A stretch of 64,000 bases of DNA from Streptomyces sp. NBRC 110035 (GCF_000829695.1 NZ_BBNN01000025.1:144545-208544), one strand, 5' to 3'. Counted from the first letter of the stretch, positions 24,540-33,940 are shown. Made by a program: numbers and translations. The notes: generated from the sequence alone by a model not told the origin.

Positions 24540-25223
24540 ATGACAGCCACCGCCGTCCTCACCGCCCGTGCCCTCCTGCTGGACATGGACGGCACCCTCG
24601 TCAACTCGGACGCCTCGGTCGAGCGCGTCTGGCGGCGCTGGGCCGAGCGGAACGGGCTCGACGGGGACGAGGTCATGAAGGTCGTGCACGGGCGGCAGGG
24701 CTACGCCTCGATGGCGCTGCTGCTGCCGAACCGGCCCATGGAACAGAACCACGCCGACAACGCGCGCATGCTCGCCGAGGAGACCGCGGACACCGAGGGT
24801 GTCGTCGCGATACCGGGCGCCCATGACTTCCTCGCCGCCCTCGACGGCGTGCCGCACGCCCTGGTGACCTCCGCGGACGTCGCCCTGTCCACGGCACGGA
24901 TGGCCGCCGCCGGACTGGAGCAGCCCCGGGTACGGGTGACCGCCGAGTCGGTGGGCGCGAGCAAGCCCGACCCCGAGGGCTTCCTCAAGGGCGCGGCGGA
25001 ACTGGGCGTCGCCCCGGCCGACTGCGTGGTCTTCGAGGACTCCGGGGCGGGGATCGCCGCGGGGCGCGCGGCCGGCATGCGCGTCGTCGGCGTCGGCCCG
25101 CGCGCCGGATTCCACGACCCGGACGTGGTCGTACGCGACCTGACCCGGGTGCGGGTGGAGCGCGGTGCGGACGGGACGGTCCTGCTGCACATCACGGAAC
25201 CCGGGCACGCGGCGGGCCGGTAG
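24540..25223 (+). CDS. HAD-superfamily sugar-phosphatase-like hydrolase
   Basis: ATG 24540 has GGAG six bases upstream, giving 227 residues. Motif I is LLLDMDGTLVNSD, motif II is ALVTSADVAL, motif III Lys is in GASKPDPEGF and motif IV is VVFEDSGAGIAAG. The cap sits between motifs I and II, as in subfamily IA phosphatases such as DOG phosphatases and phosphoglycolate phosphatase. Substrate is probably a small sugar phosphate or phosphoglycolate; the sequence does not decide. Confidence 0.85.
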   Translation: MTATAVLTARALLLDMDGTLVNSDASVERVWRRWAERNGLDGDEVMKVVHGRQGYASMALLLPNRPMEQNHADNARMLAEETADTEGVVAIPGAHDFLAALDGVPHALVTSADVALSTARMAAAGLEQPRVRVTAESVGASKPDPEGFLKGAAELGVAPADCVVFEDSGAGIAAGRAAGMRVVGVGPRAGFHDPDVVVRDLTRVRVERGADGTVLLHITEPGHAAGR

Positions 25224-25262
25224 GTCCGGCCTGTCCGGGGCCGGGTCCACCGGCCCGCCGCG

Positions 25263-26588
25263 TCAGAGGTCCTGGGTCTCGGACTCCAGCCGGGTGCGGG
25301 TCTCCGGTCCGTACACGCCCAGCTCGTCACCGCGGATGCCCCGTGACCACTGGTAATTGCGGAGGGCGCCCTCCGTGTCACGGTCGAACCGGCCGTTGAC
25401 CTCGTCGTTGTACAGGTACACCTTGCTCAGGCGCTCCTGGAGCGCGGCGACCTCCGGCCCCCGGTCGCCGCGCTTCAGCGTGGGACCGGTGGCGTCGCCG
25501 CCGTCCAGCTCCTCCGCGTCCTCGGGGGCGTCGGCCGACGGGACGGTGGTCGGGGTCGCGGACGGCTCCGGCTCGTCCGACGGGGCCGCCGGAGTGCTCG
25601 CCTCCGCGGACTCGGAGCCCGACGGCGACGCCGACGGGCTCGCGCTCCCGGACGGCGTGGCCGAGGCCGACGCCGGGGCGGACGCCTCCGGTGAGCCGGA
25701 CGCGCTCGTGACCGGTGCCGCCGAGGGCGCGTCGTCCGGCGCGTCCGGCACACCCGCCCGTACGTCGTCCGCCGACGCGCCGTCCCGGGACGGCGTCTCG
25801 TAGGCGAACAGCCCGCTCGCCCACCCGGCGGCCCCGATCACCGCCACCACGGTCCCGGCGGCCACGAGCAGCGCGGTGCGGCGACGGCGGCCACCGCCGG
25901 GGGGAGCGGCGTCGCCGACGGCCGGAAGCGGGGGCGTGGCCGGGCCTGCGGGTGGGCCCGCGGCGGTGGGCACCGTCCTGAGGGGGCGGGTGGAGTCGAA
26001 CAGATGCAGGTCGGTCGCGCTCGGCTCGGTCGTGGGCGGTGCGAGAGGTGCGGCGAGGGGCGCGGGCCGGGAGTCCGGGGCCGTAGGGGCCCCGGCGGTG
26101 CCGGGTGCGGCGAGCGTGTCGGGGGTGACGGCGCGCAGTTGCACGGTGGCGTCCGCGGCCGGCCCCGGCGCGCCGGGCGCCGTCTGCCCGGCCCGGGCGG
26201 TCCGCTCGCTCTGCTCCGCCCGGCCGGCCCGGGCCGCGGGCGTGCCCTGCCCGTTCGGCTCGTCCGGGGTGCGGGCCTCCTCGGCTCCCTGCCCGGCCTC
26301 CCGCTCCGGAGCGCGGCCTCCGTCCGGCGCGCCGCCGTCCTCCGGTGCCGCGTTCGGCGTACTCGCCGCCCCTGCCCCTGCTTCCGTCTCCGCCGCCGTG
26401 GTGCCGTCGTCGAGTTCGACGTACGGGCGGATGCGGAGCGGAGTGAAGTCCTCCGCCTGAGCCGCCTGCGCCGTCCGGGCGTCGCGGAGGGCTTCGGACG
26501 CGCGCAGAGTGCAGGCGCAGGAAGGGGTGTTGTCCCTGTTCCTGGGCGTACCGCATTCCGGGCACGGGGTGCCCGTCGAATCGTTCAC
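25263..26588 (-). CDS. Membrane-anchored peptidoglycan-binding protein with N-terminal zinc ribbon
   Basis: The 441-residue protein begins with a zinc-ribbon (CPECGTPRNRDNTPSCAC). A 190-residue Pro/Ala/Glu-rich cytoplasmic linker leads to one transmembrane helix (RRRRTALLVAAGTVVAVIGAAG). The outside part has a long Ser/Pro/Ala low-complexity stalk and ends in a PG_binding_1 domain (LKRGDRGPEVAALQERLSKV, then DRDTEGALRNYQWSRGI). It should span from cytoplasm to cell wall; the zinc ribbon suggests a cytosolic partner. ATG 26588 is the start. Confidence 0.85.
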   Translation of the reverse strand: MNDSTGTPCPECGTPRNRDNTPSCACTLRASEALRDARTAQAAQAEDFTPLRIRPYVELDDGTTAAETEAGAGAASTPNAAPEDGGAPDGGRAPEREAGQGAEEARTPDEPNGQGTPAARAGRAEQSERTARAGQTAPGAPGPAADATVQLRAVTPDTLAAPGTAGAPTAPDSRPAPLAAPLAPPTTEPSATDLHLFDSTRPLRTVPTAAGPPAGPATPPLPAVGDAAPPGGGRRRRTALLVAAGTVVAVIGAAGWASGLFAYETPSRDGASADDVRAGVPDAPDDAPSAAPVTSASGSPEASAPASASATPSGSASPSASPSGSESAEASTPAAPSDEPEPSATPTTVPSADAPEDAEELDGGDATGPTLKRGDRGPEVAALQERLSKVYLYNDEVNGRFDRDTEGALRNYQWSRGIRGDELGVYGPETRTRLESETQDL

Positions 26589-26749
26589 GCGTAGTCCCTC
26601 CCCTCGCGATCTCCAGAGATTATGCAGATCTTCTCCACCACTCCGACGCGCCCGCCCCCGGAACGCGGTCTTCCGGAAGGACTCAACAGGCCATAACCGG
26701 TCACACCGATCACGATGGACCGTGGAATCGAGAACCTGTGGAGGTGGTC

Positions 26750-28951
26750 ATGTCCGGGCACGCGCACGGCAGGGCGGAGAGAGCGGGCGGCACACGGCCC
26801 TCGCCCGGTGCCGGTTCCGGACCACCGGCCCCCGGCGTCGGTCCGGGCCGTCCGGGGGGGCCGGGGGGTCCGGACCGTCCGGGGGGTCCGGGCGGTTCCG
26901 GCGGGCCCCCGGAGCAGGTGTCCCGCAACGTCGTCGTCCCGATGGCCGCCCTGCTCCTCGGCCTGCTGCTCGCCGCCCTCGACCAGACCATCGTGGCCAC
27001 CGCGCTGCCCACCATCGTCAGTGAACTGGGTGGCCTGGAGCATCTGTCCTGGGTGGTCACCGCGTATCTGCTGGCCTCGACCGCCGTGACCCCGCTGTGG
27101 GGCAAGCTCGGCGACCAGTACGGACGCAAGCGGCTGTTCCAGGCCGCCATCGTCATCTTCCTGGTGGGATCCGCGCTGTGCGGCGCGGCGCAGGACATGG
27201 CCCAGCTGATCGGCTTCCGGGCGCTCCAGGGGCTGGGCGGCGGCGGACTGATCGTGCTGTCCATGGCGATCGTCGGGGACCTCGTCCCGCCCCGTGAACG
27301 GGGCAGGTACCAGGGCATGTTCGGCGCCGTCTTCGGCACGACGAGCGTCCTCGGGCCGCTGCTCGGCGGACTGTTCACCGAGCACCTGAGCTGGCGCTGG
27401 GTGTTCTACGTCAACCTGCCCCTCGGCATCCTCGCCCTCGTCGTCATCGCGACGGTGCTGCACATCCCGCGCACCTCGACCCGCCACGTCATCGACTACC
27501 TCGGCACCTTCCTCATCGCCTCCGTCGCGACCTGCCTGGTCCTGGTCGCCTCCCTCGGCGGCACCACCTGGGCCTGGGGCTCGTCGAGGATCATCGGCCT
27601 CGCGGTGCTGGGCGCCGTCCTCGCCGTCGCGTTCGTGGCCGTGGAACGGCGGGCCGTCGAACCGGTGCTGCCCCTGGGGCTGTTCCGGATCCGCACCTTC
27701 ACGCTCACCGCCGTGATCAGCTTCATCGTCGGCTTCGCCATGTTCGGCACGAGCGTCTATCTGCCGACGTTCCTCCAAGTGGTCCAAGGCACCAGTCCGA
27801 CCATGTCCGGTGTGCACATGCTGCCGATGGTGGCCGGAACGCTGCTGGCCTCGACCTCCTCCGGACAGATCGTCAGCCGTACCGGCCGCTGGAAGGTGTT
27901 CCCGATCGCGGGCACCGGCCTCATCGCCGTCGGCCTGCTGCTGCTCCACCAGCTCGACGAGAACAGCCCCACCATCGTGATGAGCGCCTTCTTCTTCGTC
28001 TTCGGCCTGGGGATCGGCCTGGTGATCCAGGTCCTGGTACTGATCGTGCAGAACGCCGTCTCCTACCGGGACCTCGGCGTCGCCACCTCCGGCGCGACCT
28101 TCTTCCGCTCCATCGGCGCCTCCTTCGGCGTCGCCGTCTTCGGCATGATCTTCACGAACGGTCTCGACGACAAACTCACCGCCGCCTTCCGCGGTGCCCA
28201 GCTCCCGCCCGGCGTCTCCGCCGACGCGCTGGAGTCCGACCCGCGCGGCATCGGGGACCTGCCGGCCGCCCTGCGCCCGGAGGTCGTCCACGCGTACGCC
28301 TCCGCCATCACCGACGTGTTCCTGTACGCCGTTCCCGTCGTCCTCGCCGGGTTCGTCCTGTCCTGGTTCCTCAAGGAGGACAGACTGCGCGCCTCGGTCA
28401 CCGCGCCCGACGGCACCGAGACCCTGGCCAGCAACCCGGTGGAGCGCTCCTCGTACGACGAGGTGTGCCGCGCGCTGTCCCTGCTCGGCACCCGCGAGGG
28501 CCGGCGCGACATCTACCGGAAGACCACCGCCCGTGCGGGCTACGACCTGCTGCCCGCCACGAGCTGGCTGCTGCTGCGGATCAGGAGGCACGGCTCGGTG
28601 GAACCGGCCCTGCTCGCCGAGCGCAGCCCCGTCCCGCTCGGCATCGTCCTGGAGGCCGCCCGCCAGGCCGAGGTGCGGCACCTCGCCCGGCGCGAGGGCC
28701 TCGGCCTCGTCCTGACCGACGAGGGTTTCGAGGCCGCCGAGAAGCTGGCCCGCGCCCGGGAGGAGTCCCTGGCCGAACTGCTCGGCGACTGGTGGGGGCC
28801 GGAGCGGCCGACCGATCTGGTCCAGCTGGTGCACGAGTTGTCGGGGGAACTGGGCGGATCGCGCGGGGAACGCCCGCACGGCGACGGCGACGGCGGGCGT
28901 CCGGGCGGTACGCGCGACGGGCGCCCGGGTACGGGTACGCCGGTCGGCTGA
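26750..28951 (+). CDS. DHA2-family MFS multidrug exporter with C-terminal MarR-like domain
   Basis: ATG 26750 is close to GGAGGT. After a Gly/Pro-rich cytosolic N-terminus (about 60 residues) come 14 transmembrane helices of the EmrB/QacA type, with motif A GKLGDQYGRKRLF and motif C LGPLLGGLFTEHLSWRW. Residues about 565-715 continue into a winged-helix domain of MarR form: KTTARAGYDLLPATSWLLLR, then helix pairs ending ...GLGLVLTDEGFEAAEKLARA and ...LAELLGDWWGPE. A transporter carrying its own ligand- or DNA-binding MarR domain suggests direct sensing of its drug substrates; that role is inferred. Confidence 0.85.
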   Translation: MSGHAHGRAERAGGTRPSPGAGSGPPAPGVGPGRPGGPGGPDRPGGPGGSGGPPEQVSRNVVVPMAALLLGLLLAALDQTIVATALPTIVSELGGLEHLSWVVTAYLLASTAVTPLWGKLGDQYGRKRLFQAAIVIFLVGSALCGAAQDMAQLIGFRALQGLGGGGLIVLSMAIVGDLVPPRERGRYQGMFGAVFGTTSVLGPLLGGLFTEHLSWRWVFYVNLPLGILALVVIATVLHIPRTSTRHVIDYLGTFLIASVATCLVLVASLGGTTWAWGSSRIIGLAVLGAVLAVAFVAVERRAVEPVLPLGLFRIRTFTLTAVISFIVGFAMFGTSVYLPTFLQVVQGTSPTMSGVHMLPMVAGTLLASTSSGQIVSRTGRWKVFPIAGTGLIAVGLLLLHQLDENSPTIVMSAFFFVFGLGIGLVIQVLVLIVQNAVSYRDLGVATSGATFFRSIGASFGVAVFGMIFTNGLDDKLTAAFRGAQLPPGVSADALESDPRGIGDLPAALRPEVVHAYASAITDVFLYAVPVVLAGFVLSWFLKEDRLRASVTAPDGTETLASNPVERSSYDEVCRALSLLGTREGRRDIYRKTTARAGYDLLPATSWLLLRIRRHGSVEPALLAERSPVPLGIVLEAARQAEVRHLARREGLGLVLTDEGFEAAEKLARAREESLAELLGDWWGPERPTDLVQLVHELSGELGGSRGERPHGDGDGGRPGGTRDGRPGTGTPVG

Positions 28952-29094
28952 GCCGGCGTGGGGTCACCCGGACCGCCCGTTCACCTCCTCCGGCACTGGG
29001 CCCGCAACCCTGTTTGCGGGCGGGTCTTCGGGCAACACGAACGGAGAACCGGCGCGCGAGAAGTGCCGGTTGGCCGAGATACCGGAAGGCATCC

Positions 29095-29769
29095 ATGTCC
29101 ACTGGCCTGATCATTGCGTTGATCGTGATTGTGGCGGTCGTTGTCGTCGCGGCGGCCGTACTGACCCTGCGCGCCCGTGGCCCACGCCACGGCGCGAACC
29201 TGAAGCGGCGCTTCGGCCCCGAGTACGACCGGGCCGTCGCCCGGCACGACGGGGACGCCGAAGCCGCCGAACGTGAACTGGCCCAGCGCGTACAGCTCCA
29301 CGGCGACCTGCGGACACGACCGCTGGAGTCCGCCGAACGGGAGAGGTACGAGGCGGGCTGGACGGCCGCGCAGGAGCGGTTCGTCGACTCGCCGCGGGAG
29401 GCGGTCGCCGAGGCGGACCGCCTGCTCGCCGACCTCGCCTCCGCCCGGGGCTTCCCCGACGGCGCACAGTACGAGGAGCAGCTGGCCGCGCTGTCCGTGC
29501 ACCACGCCCACCACGTCGACGGCTACCGGCGCGTGCACCGGGTCGCGCAGACCCGCGTGAACGGCGGGCACGAGGGCGGCGCGGGCACCGAGGAGATGCG
29601 CGAGGCCATGGTCGAGGCCCGCGCCCTCTTCGACGACCTGGTGCGGTCCTCCCGCCACGACGGCGGAGACCACCGCGGCGGCCCGGACGGCCACCACGCG
29701 AGGACGGCCGAACGCGGCCGCCCCCACACACCTTCATTGCTCCACCGGCGACAGGCGAAGGAGAGCTGA
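29095..29769 (+). CDS. Single-pass membrane protein with helical cytoplasmic domain, 224 aa
   Basis: ATG 29095 follows GGAAGG. A single N-terminal membrane helix (LIIALIVIVAVVVVAAAVL) is followed by a charged helical domain with KRRFGPEYDRAVARHDGDA and then AQERFVDSPREAVAEADRLL. The same FVDxPRxxVxEADxLL pattern occurs in the next gene. The C-terminus is His/Gly/Arg-rich and probably unstructured. The family is conserved in Streptomyces without assigned function; the pair is likely an operon (five bases between). Confidence 0.75.
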   Translation: MSTGLIIALIVIVAVVVVAAAVLTLRARGPRHGANLKRRFGPEYDRAVARHDGDAEAAERELAQRVQLHGDLRTRPLESAERERYEAGWTAAQERFVDSPREAVAEADRLLADLASARGFPDGAQYEEQLAALSVHHAHHVDGYRRVHRVAQTRVNGGHEGGAGTEEMREAMVEARALFDDLVRSSRHDGGDHRGGPDGHHARTAERGRPHTPSLLHRRQAKES

Positions 29770-29774
29770 GCGAG

Positions 29775-30410
29775 ATGACCGACAGGACCCGCCGCCCCGG
29801 CGGCGACCCGCTGACCGGAACGCCCCGCACCACCACCCCCACCACCCCCACCACCCCCACGACCGCCGACGGGACCCGTGACGGTGTCCACGGGAGCCTC
29901 CCCCAGGACCTCCACGGCGACCCCCGCCGTGACGCCTACGAGAAGGGCGCCCGAGAGGGCACCCCGGACCTCCGCGAGCACACCGGCACGGTGCCCCCCG
30001 CCCGTGAGGGCGCGGACTCTCCGGGCACCGACCGCCCGCGGAGCGGCGGCACGCCGGACCCGTACACGTCCCCGGAGGACCGCCACGCCGGTGACCGCGC
30101 CCCCGGCGCGGCGCACGGCGCCGGTCTGCTCCCGCACGACGACTGCGACAAGCTCTCCGCGCAGCTGCAGCACGCCGTGGCCGGTTTCGTGGATGCCCCG
30201 AGGGACTCCGTCGAGGAGGCCGATCACCTGCTGGAGGAACTCGCCGCCCGCTTCACGGACGCGGTCACCGAGCGGCGCCGTACCCTGCGCCGGTCCTGGC
30301 AGACCGCCGAGGTCGGCGAGGGTCCGAACGCCGCGGAGACCGGCACCGAGCAACTGCGCCTGGCCCTGCGGGACTACCGGGAACTGGCGGACCGGCTCCT
30401 GCACGCCTGA
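29775..30410 (+). CDS. Hydrophilic protein sharing a helical motif with its neighbour, 211 aa
   Basis: The first 115 residues are Pro/Thr/Gly/Asp-rich low complexity beginning with a (TTPTTP) run. The last 95 form helices with LQHAVAGFVDAPRDSVEEAD and LLEELAARFTDAVTERRRTL, parallel to the upstream membrane protein. It is cytoplasmic. The shared motif and operon position suggest that the two interact or oligomerise through the same helical fold. No known function. Confidence 0.65.
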   Translation: MTDRTRRPGGDPLTGTPRTTTPTTPTTPTTADGTRDGVHGSLPQDLHGDPRRDAYEKGAREGTPDLREHTGTVPPAREGADSPGTDRPRSGGTPDPYTSPEDRHAGDRAPGAAHGAGLLPHDDCDKLSAQLQHAVAGFVDAPRDSVEEADHLLEELAARFTDAVTERRRTLRRSWQTAEVGEGPNAAETGTEQLRLALRDYRELADRLLHA

Positions 30411-30434
30411 CCGGCTCCGTGCCCGGGGCCGCCG

Positions 30435-30888
30435 TCAGGCACCCCCGGGCACCGGCCCGTCCGTCCCCGCCCGGCGCTCCCGCCACTGCCGTACGACGTC
30501 CTCGACGTCGTACGGCTTCTTGCCGAGGGGGCCGGACGGCGGCTTGTACGTCATGTCGCGGATCCTGGTGTCGGCCTCCGTGAGGATCTTCCGCACGATC
30601 CGCTCCGAGGGAGCCGCGAAGGCCGCCTCCAGGGCGTCCTCGGCCTCCTTGCGCAGGGCCGGTGTCGGCGGCAGCACCGAGCAGCCCTCGCGGGCCGGCT
30701 TCCGCTCGGTCCGCCACATCTCGTCGTACGGGGTCTCCGGGCCGCACGGGAGGGGCTTGCCCGCTCCCGGCAACCGTGCGAAGTCCCCGCGCGCCTCGGC
30801 CTCACGGATCTGCCGGTCCGCTTTCCCCCGCTCCGTCCGAGCGGGGCCCCACCTCGAAATCGACGTCCGGCGGCTTCCGCCCGGTCAT
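30435..30888 (-). pseudogene. DUF1992 (DnaJ-like subfamily C28 domain) gene with a frameshift
   Basis: ATG 30888 opens MTGRKPPDVDFE, typical of Streptomyces DUF1992 proteins, but that frame stops after 28 codons. The family core, DRQIREAEARGDFARLPGAGKPL through GPLGKKPYDVEDVVRQWRER, continues in another frame to 30435. Removing one G from the run of five (plus-strand CCCCC, 30825-30829) restores a full protein of about 150 residues. Without the shift the only start in the core frame is TTG 30773, inside the conserved motif. This is a real mutation, a sequencing error in a homopolymer or a programmed shift. Confidence 0.75.
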
Positions 30889-31040
30889 GGGGCCAGGGTG
30901 CCCGCGGAACGGGCGGACGGGAGGGAGCCGGGCGTTTTATCATGCGGCGACAGCGGGCCTTCCGGTCACCGCACCAGGCCGTTTCGGCCGTTGCCGGGCC
31001 GGTACCGCCGGCCCGCCGGAACGTCTCAGGAGGAGCGCAC

Positions 31041-31433
31041 GTGCTCGAACTCACCATGGCCACGGTGTCGTCGGCGGAATCGGGGGCCACGGCCGGCATG
31101 CTCATGGCCGACGCGCCGACCGAGCCGGGCGCCGTGCTGCGGGTGGGCCGGGACAGGTCGGTGTGCCGTCTCTCCACGCCGGACGACTGGCTGTTCGTGT
31201 CCAGGGTCCACCTGGAGTTCCAGTGCGCCCAGGACGGCACCTGGTACCTGAGCTGGCTGCGCGGTTCGCTCCCCGAGCCGTCCTCAGAGGTCCGGCTGAC
31301 CATCGGGGACCGGACCCACCCGGTCGCCTACGGCGGCAGCGTCGCGCTGCCCCGGGGAGGCAACGGCGAGGTCGTCATCCTGGACCGCGCGGCCCCGCGC
31401 AGCGTCAACGTCGGCTTCTACCACGAGGTGTGA
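31041..31433 (+). CDS. Small FHA-like protein, 130 aa
   Basis: GTG 31041 follows AGGAGGA at good spacing; upstream ATG starts are unlikely. The beta-rich sequence includes GAVLRVGRDRSVCRL then VSRVHLEFQCAQDGTWYLSW, matching the GR...SRxH core of forkhead-associated domains that bind phosphothreonine. The usual N-terminal and C-terminal strands are short, so this is a minimal FHA fold. It may link to a Ser/Thr kinase elsewhere in the genome. Confidence 0.65.
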   Translation: MLELTMATVSSAESGATAGMLMADAPTEPGAVLRVGRDRSVCRLSTPDDWLFVSRVHLEFQCAQDGTWYLSWLRGSLPEPSSEVRLTIGDRTHPVAYGGSVALPRGGNGEVVILDRAAPRSVNVGFYHEV

Positions 31434-31478
31434 GGCCGGCCGGCTCCGCGGGGATTTCGCGAGGGACCGCCCCGGGGC

Positions 31479-31512
31479 GGCTTCGCCCCGGCACCCGCGG
31501 CGGGGCGAAGCC
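31479..31512. terminator. 12-bp hairpin terminator
   Basis: GGCTTCGCCCCG pairs perfectly with CGGGGCGAAGCC around ten bases, 45 bases after the FHA-gene stop. The following 200 bases up to the next start contain no recognised gene. Confidence 0.65.
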
Positions 31513-31721
31513 GTCGTACCGGCCATGCGGGTGAGGGTACGTTTTCGGCCTCCCGCGTGCCCCGTCGCGCACCCCGGGGAGCAACCCGACCCCTCTCCGT
31601 CTATCGTCATCCGGACCAAAGCTGGACCAAAGAGGGACGGACGTCAGGTGAACCGGGGGTTGCCTGCGTCTCTTCCGGGGGCGGGGCGAGCCTCATAGGG
31701 TTCGCAGAGGGATCCTCACGC

Positions 31722-33860
31722 GTGGACGCGGGGACCAACGGGGCGGGAGGCCGACGAGGCGTGGCAAACGCGGAACACAGGGGGCGACCGGCGGAGGCTT
31801 TCGCGGCCACGGACGTCGGCGACACCGGAACACGCCTGCACACGGTGCGACTCGGACTGTGGCTGCTCGCCGCCGTCCTCGCCGTACGCCAGGTCGCCGC
31901 CGTCCTGACCACCCCGCACGGGGAGCGGCTCACGGACCTGGGGACCTGGTTCGGACACGACGGCGTGCTGCGGGTCAGCGGCTCACTCTACGAATCGACC
32001 CGTTTCACCGGTACGCCGTTCGGCGGGCTCGTCCTCAAACCCCTCACCCGATCGGCTGAGCAAGCACTCGGCTGGGGCTGGACCTTCGGCACGCTGCTGC
32101 TGGTCGTCGCGCTGGGGCTGACCGCCGCCCGCGCCCTGCCCCAGCCGGTCGGCCGCCGCACCGCGCTGCTGGCCGCGCCGGTCGCGGTCAGCCTGCTCAT
32201 GCTGTCCCTGCCGGTGCGCAACACCCTGTGGCTCGGGCAGACCAGCATCATCCCGGTCCTCCTCGTCCTGCTGGGCTGCTTCGTCGCCCGCGGGCAGCGG
32301 GCCGGCGGCATCCTGATCGGTGTCGCCGCCGCCCTCCAGCCGACCCTGCTGCTCTTCGCCCCGCTGCTGTGGTTCACCGGCCGCCGCCGGGCCGCCGCCG
32401 CGTCCGGCATCACCTTCGCCACGGGCACCGCGCTCGCCTGGGCCGCGCTGCCCCAGGACTCGTACACCTACTGGGTGCACCACATGGCGGGCGCCGGACT
32501 CGGCGGCCGGGCCGACGACCTCGCCAACCAGTCCCTGCACGGTGCCCTGCTCCGCCTGGGAGCCGAGGGCCCCCTGGAGATCGGCCTCTTCCTGCTGCTC
32601 GGCGCGGCCGTCGCCACCCTCGGCCTGCGCCGCGCGGTGCGCTACGCCCACGACGGCCAGCTGCTGCTCGCCGTCGCGATCACCGGCTGCACCGCCGTCG
32701 CCGTGTCCCCGACCGCGTGGCAGCACCAGCTGCTGTGGGTGCTGCTCACCGTCGTCGGCACGGTCGGCAGACGCGCCTCCGACCGGCCGGTGTGGCCCGT
32801 CGCCGTCATCCTGGTGATGACGCTGCCGGCCCCCATGATCCTGCCGGACATGGCGGCCCTCCACCCCGTCCGCGACAACGTCGTCCTGCTCGCCGCGCTC
32901 GCCGCCGCCACGGTGATCCCGTTCCTGTCGCGCACCTCGCCGTACTTCCGGGCGCCCGTCCCGACCCGGTACGCCGACCCGGTCCCCACCCGCCTGCGGT
33001 ACGTTCCGCTGCTGCCGTTCCTGCGCCGGGTCCTGACCCGCCCCAACCTCCTGCTGGAAGTGCTGCTGATCCGGGTCACCTACGCCGCCTACTCCAAGGT
33101 GCGGCTCGCGGCGACCGGCGGCCGGGAACGGGCGGAGGAGCACGCCCGGCAGATCCTCGACCTCGAGCGTCTGCTCCACCTGGACATCGAGTACGCGGTC
33201 AACCACGCCGTCGTGCAGATCGGCTGGCTGCGGAACTTCTTCGACTTCTACTACACGTCGTTCCACTTCGCCGTCCCGCTCACCGTCCTCGGCCTGCTGT
33301 ACTGGCGGCGCCCCGTCGACTACCGCTGGGCGCGCGCGAGCCTGGGCTTCACCACGCTGCTGGCCCTGGTCGGCTTCTGGCTCTACCCGCTGGCACCGCC
33401 GCGCCTGATGCCGAACCTCGGGATCATCGACACCGTGCACGGCGTGCAGGACTTCTCCAAGCCGGACTACGGCACCCTCACCGCCCTCACCAACCAGTAC
33501 GCGGCGATGCCGTCCCTGCACTTCGGCTGGTCCCTGTGGTGCGGCCTGGTCATCGCGATCATCGCGCCCAGGGCGTGGATGAAGGCGCTCGGCCTGCTCC
33601 ACCCCCTGTTCACCGTCGCCGCGATCGTCGCCACCGGCAACCACTGGGTCCTGGACGCGGCGGGCGGCGCCCTCGTCGTCGCGGCCGGCTTCGGCCTGAC
33701 ATACCTCTTCCAGGGGCCTCGGGCCCGGACGGTGACGGCCGCCACCGACGTCACCGCCACCGTGCCGGCGCCGAAGCCCACGGACGTGAAGCCCACGGAC
33801 GTGAAGCCGCCGGTCCCCGCTCCCGCACCCCCCGTGCGGGAGGACCCGGTCCGGAAGTAG
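31722..33860 (+). CDS. GT87-like membrane glycosyltransferase fused to a PAP2 phosphatase domain
   Basis: Start GTG 31722 has AGAGGG upstream; GTG 31761 is an alternative. The first 400 residues resemble GT-C fold polyprenol-dependent mannosyltransferases (DUF2029/GT87): about nine membrane helices and the loop LSLPVRNTLWLGQTSIIPVL. The last 280 residues are a PAP2_3 domain with EYAVNHAVVQIGWLRNFFDF, the motif AAMPSLHFGWSLWCGLV and GNHWVLDAAGGALV, which supply the phosphatase Ser-His-His residues. Such a protein could transfer a sugar from a lipid carrier and dephosphorylate the carrier or make a phospho-inositol lipid. The substrates are unknown. Confidence 0.8.
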   Translation: MDAGTNGAGGRRGVANAEHRGRPAEAFAATDVGDTGTRLHTVRLGLWLLAAVLAVRQVAAVLTTPHGERLTDLGTWFGHDGVLRVSGSLYESTRFTGTPFGGLVLKPLTRSAEQALGWGWTFGTLLLVVALGLTAARALPQPVGRRTALLAAPVAVSLLMLSLPVRNTLWLGQTSIIPVLLVLLGCFVARGQRAGGILIGVAAALQPTLLLFAPLLWFTGRRRAAAASGITFATGTALAWAALPQDSYTYWVHHMAGAGLGGRADDLANQSLHGALLRLGAEGPLEIGLFLLLGAAVATLGLRRAVRYAHDGQLLLAVAITGCTAVAVSPTAWQHQLLWVLLTVVGTVGRRASDRPVWPVAVILVMTLPAPMILPDMAALHPVRDNVVLLAALAAATVIPFLSRTSPYFRAPVPTRYADPVPTRLRYVPLLPFLRRVLTRPNLLLEVLLIRVTYAAYSKVRLAATGGRERAEEHARQILDLERLLHLDIEYAVNHAVVQIGWLRNFFDFYYTSFHFAVPLTVLGLLYWRRPVDYRWARASLGFTTLLALVGFWLYPLAPPRLMPNLGIIDTVHGVQDFSKPDYGTLTALTNQYAAMPSLHFGWSLWCGLVIAIIAPRAWMKALGLLHPLFTVAAIVATGNHWVLDAAGGALVVAAGFGLTYLFQGPRARTVTAATDVTATVPAPKPTDVKPTDVKPPVPAPAPPVREDPVRK

Positions 33861-33874
33861 CGGCACGACCACGG

Positions 33875-33915
33875 CGAAAGCGGCGGCCCCGGGGATCTGG
33901 GGGCCGCCGCTTTCG
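33875..33915. terminator. Bidirectional 16-bp hairpin terminator
   Basis: CGAAAGCGGCGGCCCC pairs with GGGGCCGCCGCTTTCG around nine bases. It lies between the convergent PAP2-fusion and transglycosylase genes, with A/T-ended arms giving short U tracts on both strands. Confidence 0.8.
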
Positions 33916-33940
33916 GTCTGCGGGGTGGTGCCGGGGCCGG

